The position numbers were made by a program, and so were the translations under genes. A stretch of 64,000 nt of DNA from Cordilura impudica. Its lineage: Eukaryota > Arthropoda > Insecta > Diptera > Scathophagidae. The DNA is taken from NCBI GenBank assembly GCA_963682025.1, contig OY821519.1:1879501-1943500 (forward strand). Reading direction: 5' to 3'. Under the pieces are notes generated by a model. The model saw only the letters and a list, made by a program, of their open reading frames with translations, searched no databases and had not been told where the DNA came from. Below, piece by piece: positions 55,286 to 64,000 of the stretch (its first letter is position 1; every line of letters begins with the position of its first letter).

Positions 55286-56639
55286 ATTATTTGTTGGCTT
55301 TGTTTTCATATTGGCTACGTAGTAAGTGCTTCTCTGTTCATTTGCGCTTACATTCTTTGGGCCAAAAGACTTGTTCATGGTTTTAGCGCTCATTCATTCA
55401 CAAAAATTTCAATTCAGTTTCAACTAAGAGCCTCAACTTCCTTGCTGGCTGAAAAATATACTGGATAGCTTGTTGGTTGACTGACTAACTGACTGGCTGA
55501 TTGTGACGTCGTCGAGCCACGTGTGATTACAACGTACGTTTTCTTTTCTTAATGTGTTTGTATAATAAACAAAAGAGTGAACAAGCTAAAAAAATGTGTG
55601 TCTCAATGTCTGCTTTTCTATCTGAGTGCCTGGCAAATTAGCAGTTGGGGAGGTTGGAGACATGGGTGACGCTGTATCTGATTCAATAACAATTTCTCTT
55701 CGAATGGCGAATTACTTGTCTGTTATTTGTTACATTTCAAATATTGTTTTTGTTTATGCTGCCACAGTTTAAGTTCTTTGACTTTTGCATCTGTATGTGT
55801 TTGGTGTGAATTATTATTACTGTTGTTGCTTTTTTTGTTTTTGCTTAGAAATCTCCTGCATATATTGTTATCAATTTTGATTGACTTTATTAGAACTATT
55901 TTTTAATGATTGGAAGGAAACACCCTTTTGTATGACGCTTAGACATCTGTAGCAAAAGACTGGCTTTGTATAAGCAAAAACCAAATAAAAAACTCTTTCA
56001 AATTATTCTAATTGGCATTGTTATTATTAACATGGAACGGGGTTGTTGTTTGAGACAATACATAACTGGTGCCATCTATAAAATACGTTCATGTGTTCAT
56101 TTACAAAAAAAAAAAAAAAAAAAAAAATTAAAAAACGTTTCGATTCAAAACGAGATTAAAGATAATATAAATAATTGTACTTACATATGTACATATGTAA
56201 ATGTTATTGTTGGTGTCCATTTACCCTTAAAAGCAAAATTACAAATTAATATTTATAACACAGTGCAACAGCCGTTCTTTGGGGTGAGAAATTTTAAGTC
56301 TGAGTGAAAGTACCAAGTCACTATAGAAAATCCTCCAGAGGGTTTGACGTTCTCAGGCAAAACTTTTATGATTTTTTATATTTTTTCCTTATCTTGATGT
56401 TTGTTTGCTTAGTTTTTCAGCTATAACTCAAGTACAATTAATGATTTCTCATTTTATTAATAAGTATTAATATAATACGTCTAAATATTAATAAGTATAA
56501 TAATAATTTTTTTTTACTTAATCGTCCTAAACTTGCTTCTGGTCATTTGTGGCGCCAAGTCCAAATGGGCTAATAACGTCGAATTATTTTTTTCCTAACC
56601 CATAATTAAATAGAGGATATGAAACATTTTAAAGTAGCA

Positions 56640-57080
56640 ATCTCATTAATTTTTGGTACAAAGTATTTAGAAGAGTACATTTACTGAATATTTCACAAAA
56701 ATTTAAATTTTCTCGAAATCCGCAAAAAAAAAGTCCCTGTAAAAAAATTCTGGCGGAGGAATTTACTAAAAAATTTTACTCTGTTAATCTCAAATATGTA
56801 TTTAACAAAACCTTAAAGTGCCACATCCATTTTTTAAAGTTTTATTTAAGAAAATTTTTTAAAACTTGAAAAAGGAGTTTTCAAAATTTTTGTCAAAAAA
56901 ATTACATATTTTCGGTCTCATTGCGCAATAGGTTCACAACGTGGTAATTAAACAATACTTCAGAACTGAGTACTTACAAGTATAGAGACAAAAAAAAAGA
57001 GAAATTATGGCTTTAATCAGTTGCTGAAAGTTGGAAAAAGTGCCGTCAAATTTCATGGTCTGGGGCACTTAGTATTTCTT
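56640..57080 (-). repeat. Family G copy G2, inverted
   Basis: Reverse complement of the middle of copy G3 (57715-58215), with TTTTGGTACAAAGTATTTAG, AACCTTAAAGTGCCA, CGGTCTCATTGCGCAATAGG and ACAAGTATAGAGAC. G2 and G3 therefore form a long inverted pair with about 640 bases between them. Confidence 0.7.
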
Positions 57081-57099
57081 GGCGCGAAAAATTAAAAAT

Positions 57100-57160
57100 A
57101 AAAATTACTAGATGTTTACACATCTCCCTTGTGATCGGACTCACATGATTTTTTTTCCAT
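57100..57160 (+). repeat. DINE-like 3' end fragment
   Basis: TAGATGTTTACACATCTCCC, TTGTGATCGGACTCACATG and a T run: the same terminus as at 43172-43209 (there inverted). The body of the element is missing. Confidence 0.6.
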
Positions 57161-57162
57161 AC

Positions 57163-57420
57163 AGCTTTAGGTTAGTTATGTTTGTTATTTGTAGCGTCTT
57201 GTGAATTTGATTGCTAATGTTTTTTTCTTCATTAAATTGGAATCCACTTGTGTTATTCCAAGTTTCAAGATTAATAATTGATTTTTTGAAGTTTATTAAG
57301 TAAAGCTGACACTTTAGTAAATAATAAGATGATCAGCATATAACAAGGCTTCTACGTCTTTATAATAATTGTTTAAAATACTATTTATAGCTAGGAGAAA
57401 AAGTGAAACACTGAGCACTA
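57163..57420 (-). pseudogene. Reverse transcriptase fragment of a Jockey-like retrotransposon
   Basis: Minus strand: VLSVSLFLLAINSILNNYYK, then DVEALLYADHLIIY, with the catalytic box YADH in place of YADD. After a shift comes LETWNNTSGFQFNEEK. This is the VLSVTLFxxAINSI...YADDLVI...GFxFxxxKT pattern of Jockey-type RTs. Only about 85 codons remain, wedged between a DINE-like end and family G. Confidence 0.6.
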
Positions 57421-58244
57421 GGGTGGCCCTTAATAAAAAAAGTGTTCATACTCTCCGTCAAACCCCCTAGAAATATGCGAATAGCAAAAAAACTGAGAAA
57501 TACAAAGTTTTGGGCCAATCAAAAAACATTTAGTCGTGTCTCAACGCGATTGAAAAATTCAAGTGTGTTTATATGGGGAAAATATGACTTTTTTTCAGAT
57601 TTTGCGCAAATTTCGTTCTATAGTTTAATTTTTCCGACAAGATGTTAGATAATTCGGGATCAGTATTAAATTATCCTTTCAAAAAGCTATAAAACTTCAA
57701 AATCGAATAAAACCTCGCCAAGAAATAGCAAATGTCGCAGACCACTTTTGGGCCAAAAAAAACTACGTCATGAAATTTGATAGCATTTTTTTCAGCATTG
57801 AGAAATTGAATAAAGCCATAATTTTTTTTTGGTCTCTATACTTGTAAGGACTCAGATATGAAGTACTTGTTTTATTATCACGTTGTTAACCTATTGCGCA
57901 TTGAGACCGAAAATGGGAAATTTTTTTGATAAAATTTTGAAAACTCCTTTTTCAAGTTTTAAAAAATTTTCTTAAACAACATTTAAAAAAATGGACTGGC
58001 ACCTTAAGGTTTTGTTAAGTACATAATACAGATTAACTGTGTGAATTTTTGGGTACATCCATCCCTATTCCAGAATTTTTTTGACAAGGTGTTTATTTTT
58101 GCGGATTTGGAGAAAAATGGGATTTTTTTTAAAATATTCTGTAAATGTACTCTTTCTAAACACTTTGTATCAAAAATTCAACACTTTTCTACTTTTAAAT
58201 GTTATATTTTATCTTAATGGCCTAGGGTTTCGGAAAAAAATAAT
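57421..58244 (+). repeat. Family G copy G3
   Basis: Begins AGGGTGGCCCTTAATAAAAA and follows copy G1 (25954 onward) base for base with scattered changes: CCCCCTAGAAATATGCGAAT, GTGTTTATATGGGGAAAATA, GGTCTCTATACTTGTAAGG. It continues into the duplicated unit that follows. Confidence 0.75.
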
Positions 58245-59942
58245 GTGACTCCATTAACCCTTTTGGAATTGGGGTCACAAAATTCAAATATTTTGTAAAT
58301 GCTGTTGAATTTTTAGATGCTACACTGAAAATATAATAACGAAATGTGTAGAACTTCCGCTCCTAAAATTTGGGATAAATCCGAGAACGTTAACCCATTA
58401 TTTGCCAATGCCAGCTTTGGATTTTAAGATATTTTTATATAAAAATTACCGAAAACCAGTTTTTCTATTAAACTCGGTGAAACCACTATTTAGAATTTAA
58501 GAAAAGTAATTCGGTTAATTTTTATTTATTTAACCCTATAGTGCTCCTGGGATCAAAATAATCCATTGTGATATATCTTTGGTGCCATTATCTGCTTTTC
58601 GCTCGCAAATATAAATTAAAACAACTTTTAACAATTTTGTTATAAAACTATTTTACGTATAAAAACTATCCATATTTTTCTAAATAAACTAGGAAGACCC
58701 GCAAATGACCCAAATAATGCAGAAAAAAACAAATTAAAAAATAACAGCGAAATTTTCACATATCTTCGCATTCTTTGCATACGAACTTGTTTTCTTATGC
58801 CGTTTTCTTTTCTGACAAAAAATTTCGCCCTTTTTTTTGCCCTTTTTGGAAAAGTGTATTTTTTATATATTCTGAATTAAGACCAACCTTGTATTATATA
58901 TCACTCGAAAGGTCTCAAAGTGCTGTATTCATGAAGAAAAAAAGTTTGATTATTATCCTCTTGGAAGTCATAGGGTGAAAATATTCAAAAAAGGGGAACA
59001 ATGGGAAAATATTCTCGCACAATCGCCTGAAAGAAGTCAATTGCTCGAATTTTTTGTGATTTACGAGGGCTCGTGTGACCCCATTAACCCTTTTGGAATT
59101 GGGGTCACATATGTCCCCAAGCTAATAAAAGACAATTTATCCAAAAAATTCAAATATTTTGTAAGTGCTGTTGAATTTTTAGATGCTACACTGAAAATAT
59201 AATAACGAAATGTGTAGAACTTCCGCTCCTAAAATTTGGGATAAATCCGAGAACGATAACCCATTATTTGCCAAGGCCAGCTTTGGATTTTAAGATATTT
59301 TTAAATAAAAATTATCGAAAACCAGTTTTTCTATTAAACTCGGTGAAACCACTATTTAGATGTTAAGAAAAGTAATTCGGTTCATTTTTATTTATTTAAC
59401 CCTATAGTGCTCCTGGGATCAAAATAATCCATTGTGATATATCTTTGGTGCCATTATCTGCTTTTCGCTCGCAAATATAAATTAAAACAACTTTTAACAA
59501 TTTTGTTATAAAACTATTTTATGTATAAAAAATATCCATATTTTTCTAATTTAAATAAGAAGACCCACAAATGACCCAAATAATCCAGAAAAAACCAAAT
59601 TAAAAAATAACAGCGAAATTTTCACATATCTTCGCATTCTTTGCATACGAACTTGTTTTCTTATGCCGTTTTCTTTTTTGACAAAAAATTTCGCCCTTTT
59701 TTTGCCCTTTTTGGAAAAGTGTATTTTTTTATATATTCTGAACTAATACCAACCTTGTATTATATATCACTCGAAAGGTCTCAAAGTGCTGTATTCATAA
59801 ATACAAAAAAAGTTTGATTATTATCCTCTTGGAAGTCATAGGTTGAAAATATTCAAAAAAGGGGAACAATGGGGAAATATTCTCGCACAATCGCCTGAAA
59901 GAAGTCAATTGCTCGAATTTTTTGTGATTTACGAGGGCTCGA
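58245..59942 (+). repeat. Recent tandem duplication within family G
   Basis: Unit 1 (58245-59074) and unit 2 (59075-59942) are nearly identical over 830 bases. Unit 2 additionally keeps about 38 bases (TATGTCCCCAAGCTAATAAA and following) present in copy G1, so unit 1 has a deletion. Both contain a piggyBac-like end. Confidence 0.85.
58530..58977. mobile_element. piggyBac-like non-autonomous piece (first copy)
   Basis: TTAA (58530-58533) is followed by CCCTATAGTGCTCCTGGGAT and a region with GACCC motifs. The far side has GTCATAGGG followed by TGAA. A TTAA target with CCC...GGG ends is the piggyBac plan, but the right flank is TGAA and the inverted terminus is short. A second copy starts at 59396 (TTAA|CCCTATAG). 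Confidence 0.4.
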
Positions 59943-60246
59943 CTTTGATATATTTCGATTGATATATAAGATAAGGTTGCTCTTAATTCAGAATACATAA
60001 AAAAATACACTTTTCGAAAAAAGGGCAAAAAAGGGCGAAATTTTTTTCAGAAAAGAAAACGGCATTAGTATTTATTGCTTGGTGCAATTTGTTTGCACGA
60101 GGAACAAAAACAATATATATTGCAAGTAGTCAAAAACTATCAAAAACATTTAATAAAACAAATAATCACCAGGCAAAGAATGCGAAGATATGTGAAAATT
60201 TCATTGTTATTTTGTAATTTGATTTTTTCTGGATTAAATATTAATG
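59943..60246 (+). repeat. Inverted piece with possible piggyBac C-terminal relic
   Basis: 59943-60066 and 60175-60246 are the reverse complement of 59575-59800 of the preceding unit. The inserted stretch 60067-60174 reads QFVCTRNKNNIYCK, a stop, SKTIKN, and later GKECEDM before a stop. The Cys spacing resembles the cysteine-rich tail of piggyBac transposases (CxxC...C..C...H...C..C) with several positions lost. Tentative. Confidence 0.4.
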
Positions 60247-62950
60247 TTAAAGAAAACTAATACAGAACAACATTGTTCATCAGATATAGCCCTAGAATAT
60301 TTGTGAATAAGATTTTTCTCTAAAATAAATATTACTGAAGTTATGAACAATTAAAGCGAGCCATAGTGAGAAAAATAGCATTTTTAGCAAAATTTGTGGG
60401 CTCAAGGCACGCCCAATAATTATGCAAACGATCTAAAATTTTTTACATATTTTTTTTTTCTAATTTGGAATCAATCTAAGGGATTTGCCAAGTGAAAATA
60501 CGAAAAAAAAATTGTCCATATAACTTGCGCTCACACTACTGAGCACTGATACCTGGTGTATTTCCATTTCATAGAAAACAATTTTCTTTCATGTAAAATA
60601 TTTGATATGAATGCAGCCATATTTCCACAAATTCCTTTTAAATTAGGGTTTTTAAAAATTTAATTGAAACTATATTATGAAAATATTTAATAGTATTTTC
60701 TATATTGAAGTGAAATTTTTTTCAACAAATAAACATTTAAGCAGATATCTTGCGTAGATGTACCAGTAGCATTGGCTTAAAGTGAAATATGGAAATAAGT
60801 CCCGCAATTCTAATTTAATGTGTACAATCTTAATAAATAATGTGTATTTTATTCACGATTATTATATATTTTTTATATTTCTTTACATAAATCGTTACGA
60901 TTCTCATATTTGTCAAACTTTAATCGTAAAAAGACAATCTTTCAGTCGAGCTATTTCATTCAAAATTTGGAGATTCGCACTGCTCGTTATTTAATGTTAC
61001 AAATTCTTGAAATTCTTAACAATAAATCACCAGGTTGTTGCGCTTGATTCGCAACATTTTCATGGTTAAGTAATTAGGTTTTCGTTATGATTCTTGTACA
61101 GTGTAGTGAAGTGTCCATCCTAAGGAAAACTATAGGTATAGTTTTCTATGTACGTTCCCTACGTCCCACTATGGTACATAGCATAAATAATTTGTACTAA
61201 ACCATAGGTATAGCTTTAAGAACATCCTTTATTTGTAGTTAATTTTTCAAAAATCCACAGCGACATTCAAGATAATAGTTCACATGTACCTGACGCACAC
61301 AATATTTGCTCACAAATGCTAATCATCAGAAAAAATATTTTTTAAGGTACTTTTTGGGTCTATATACTATTACCTGTTTATTTCACTTAAACATGTTATT
61401 TTGTTTTCATTGCAGAGCCCTATTTGAGGGGCAACAAAGCGTGTAACAATAAAATACAAATAATAACAATGATAACAAAATATTTATAGAGTACTGTACT
61501 GTATTCTTTTATAGCAGCCAAAATATACCGGTTAAAAAGCATTTCTGTAGCCTGAATTATTTTTTATAAAAGACTTTTAAAGAGATATTTAGGCGTTTAT
61601 GATTTTTAAAAATTGTCATTCTGCACTAACTGGATCATTGGAAATAATTTCCTTTTCATCAGAATGTGGTTAGTTCTTACCACGCTTTGTTGAAAAGCAA
61701 TATTTTTGAATAAGACCAAAGGTCTTAACTTTTTATTGATCACTTTCATGAATTATTTGCTCATAGTAACAAAAATGATTTTTATAAATAATGGCGACTG
61801 TATTTTGCTAACATGCTAACATTAAATAAGATAAATATAGAAATATTATTGGAAATTTAATAAAATCACTTTCGTAGAATATTCTCGACACCAATTGAGA
61901 CCAATTGCTCCAACTGTTAGTGGGGTAATGATTCGGTTATAGTCATGTTTATGCGCACTTTTGAAACATAATTATATAAAAAACACCAGGTATTTATAAA
62001 AATCGAATTTTATGTAATAAATAGTTTAGTTTCAATATTGTTGTTGCTCATTGTTATTTATAGGTAATGAATTTCAAGGAAATATTATTGAGTTTATTTA
62101 TTTTGTTTTTATTTACTTATTTAATTTAGTTTTATAAAAAATAATAAATTAATATATTTATCAGATACCATTTATTATTTACGTGTCATTCAATAAAAAA
62201 ATAAACATCATGTATTTGTGTATGTACTCGTATGGCTGTATTACAGAGAGAAAAATAAACTATAACTTGTTTTAGTTTAATCTATAGTATTAAATTTTTA
62301 TTATGAAATTAATAAAAATTTTTTGGTTTCATAAATGTTTTTTTTTGTCCTGTAAATGTCGAGTATTTTTATTATGTCTGTATTCGTATATAGGTGTAGA
62401 AGTTTTCTTTAATAATTAATTGAATAAAAATAATTGTATAAAGTTAACAATCTTATCACACGCGTTTTCTTGATATATATGTTTAGATTAAACTAACTAT
62501 TAAATACCAGACTACAAATGAATATATATTATATTTTATAATTTTATTTAATAATTCATATTTGTGATGACATTTAGCGATAATGTTAATTTTATTATGT
62601 TTACCTGTCATAAAATTATTTAATTACTTATTTATTTAATCAAAATGGAAAAAAGTGAACAACGTCTATTGTAGCAACAAATATTAATAGAACGCAAAAT
62701 AATCTTATTATTTATAACTTAAATACATGAATTATCGTTAGGAATTGTTATAAATTATATTATATTATTTTATATGAAAAAAAATATATATACATAAATG
62801 TTTTATCAACCCTCATCTAATGATACCAATTTAATACAGTTAACCCTCTATTCATACAAAGATTTTAAAACATAGAACATGGAATATTTATAAAACAATT
62901 TAGTTCAAAGTCCAGTGAATTGAAATAAAAAAAAAATGGCAATAAAAATA

Positions 62951-63055
62951 AGTAAGAAAATTATAGTCGGTCTAGACCGACTATACGAAACCCATGCGTT
63001 TAGAGATAGAATTTAAGCATAAAACAAATTTAAGTGTCATTGTTATTATTTTGTA
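62951..63055 (+). repeat. Family A fragment (A8)
   Basis: AAGTAAGAAAATTATAGTCG, GTCTAGACCGACTATACG and ACCCATGCGTTTAGAGATAG, then AACAAATTTAAGTGTCATT: only the AACAAGTAAGA end survives. It breaks off at the DINE-like 5' end. Confidence 0.75.
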
Positions 63056-63067
63056 GTTGTCTATACG

Positions 63068-63190
63068 CGCAGGAGGGTAAATTTATATTTCACAATACAA
63101 TCACAAAAACAGCGTAACATGTAAGACGTAAGACAAAATCGCTGTGACTTATGATTGTATTGGTGAAAGAATTATGACATGTAATAACCT
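63068..63190 (+). mobile_element. DINE-like element, 5' end
   Basis: CTATACGCGCAGGAGGGTAA, TTTCACAATACAATCAC and AGCGTAAC, ending GTATTGGTGAAAGAATTATG, matches 45080-45212 reversed. It leads directly into the AT-rich array that fills the rest of the window, as the minisatellite follows the same 5' end in the 43-45 kb copy. Confidence 0.65.
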
Positions 63191-63194
63191 GTTT

Positions 63195-64000
63195 GAAAAT
63201 GAAAAATTAAAAATTAAATATGACAAATAAAAATAATAAATAAATAAAAAAAAATAAAAATGAAAAATAAGATATGAAAAATTTAAAATTAAAAATGAAA
63301 AAGAAAAATGAAAAATGTAAAACGAAAAATTAAAAATGAAAAATAAAACATGAAAAATAAATAATGAAACATAAAAAATTAAAAAGAAAAATAAAAAATG
63401 AAAAATGAAAAATAAAAAGTGAAAAAGAAAAATAAAAAAATTAAAAAATAAAAAATAAAAAATTAAAAAAAAATATTGAAACATAAAAAATGAAAAAGTA
63501 AAATAAAAAATGAAAAAGGAAAAATAAAAAATTTAAAAATAAAAAATTGAAAAATAAAAAATGAAAAATAAAAAAGAAAAAGAGAAATAAAAAATGAGAA
63601 ATAAAAATAAAAAAATGAAAAATAAGAACTTAGAAAAAGAAAATAAAAAATGAAAAATAAAAAATTAGAGAAGAAAAACAAAAAATAAAAATGAAAAATA
63701 AATAATGGAACATAAAAATTTAAAAAGAAAAATAAAAAATGAAAAATGAAAAATAAAAAATAAAAAATGAAAAAAGAAAAATGAAAAATAAAAAATTAAA
63801 AATTAAAAAATAAAAATGAAAAAGAAAAATAAAAATAAAGAATGAAAAATAAAAAATAAAAAACGAAAAGTAAATAATGAAACATAAAAAATGCAAAAGA
63901 AAAATAAAAAATGAAAAATAAAAAATGAAAAATTAAAAATAAAAAATGAAAAATAAAAAGAAAAATAAAAAATAAAAAATAGAAAATGAAAAATACAAAA
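63195..64000 (-). repeat. AAAAATGAAAAATAAA tandem array, running off the window
   Basis: Degenerate repeat of short GAAAAATAAAAA-type units on the + strand. It is related in type, inverted, to the TTTTTCATTTTCCA arrays at 11.7-13.7 kb. Open frames across it are low-complexity artefacts. Confidence 0.9.

Larger units (their letters stand above)
54019..64000 (+). other. Intron of bab2 (to window end)
   Basis: Starts at the GTAAGT donor. No segment encodes the conserved Bab psq domain, so the intron runs past 64 kb. The first 2.6 kb (54.0-56.6 kb) lacks recognised mobile elements and holds microsatellites, an A run (54619-54642), a CACGTG E-box (55517-55522) and a TGACTGACTAACTGACTGGC tract (55477-55500). 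It is plausible regulatory DNA. 60247-62950 is plain AT-rich sequence with nothing identifiable. Confidence 0.65.

Noticed and set aside
63149..63681. Two Phe-rich open frames on the minus strand
   Set aside because: Translation of the AAAAATGAAAAATAAA array; no domain or codon signal.

Overview
The window is AT-rich, intron-poor in signal and crowded with transposon relics. It contains one convincing host gene, the 5' coding exon of a bric-a-brac (bab2-type) BTB transcription factor on the + strand (coding 52213-54018). The BTB sequence, the conserved blocks after it and the exon/intron junction point to a higher fly (Diptera, Brachycera). The dense Tc1, Helitron, Transib, hAT, CACTA-type and non-LTR relics suggest a large-genome fly, probably calyptrate. 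The species is inference and cannot be fixed from the sequence alone.

Layout. 1-35 kb is upstream intergenic DNA made mostly of mobile-element remains: a pogo/Tigger copy (622-2688), an internally deleted Helitron (3801-4712), several copies of two related dispersed repeat families (here A and B), a Tc1 relic (about 8706-9620), a family B copy swollen by TTTTTCATTTTCCA-like arrays (11665-14230), two opposed non-LTR retrotransposon fragments (14340-17118), short Helitrons (family C), several MITEs, a hAT with perfect 8-bp target duplications (21656-23442), a CACTA-terminated element with 540-bp inverted arms (27168-29305), and a Transib relic (29886-34173) carrying two further nested insertions. 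35.2-37.9 kb is relatively free of repeats.

37.9-47.5 kb is again repeats: family A with a Helitron in its terminal hairpin, a non-LTR RNase H fragment, a DINE/Helentron-like element filled by a 1.8-kb minisatellite of 21-bp units (43160-45225), family A and a Tc1 fragment. 47.9-48.25 kb is a GC-richer, apparently unique island with an initiator-like site, the best candidate for the bab2 promoter and 5' leader. The intervening 3.8 kb is probably a 5'-UTR intron, with a candidate acceptor at 52067.

54019-64000 is intron. The pipsqueak-type DNA-binding part of bab is not in the window, so this intron exceeds 10 kb. It holds microsatellites, inverted and tandem copies of an unclassified repeat (family G) with piggyBac-like pieces, a small reverse transcriptase fragment, and at its end a second DINE-like 5' end leading into another AT-rich array.

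The most notable items are the CACTA-terminated element with long arms and an unfamiliar conserved ORF, the three-deep Transib nest, the Helitron whose empty site can be read inside a family A copy, the common terminal plan of families A and B, and the DINE-like element whose interior array differs between copies. All were read by eye; no alignments or searches were run.
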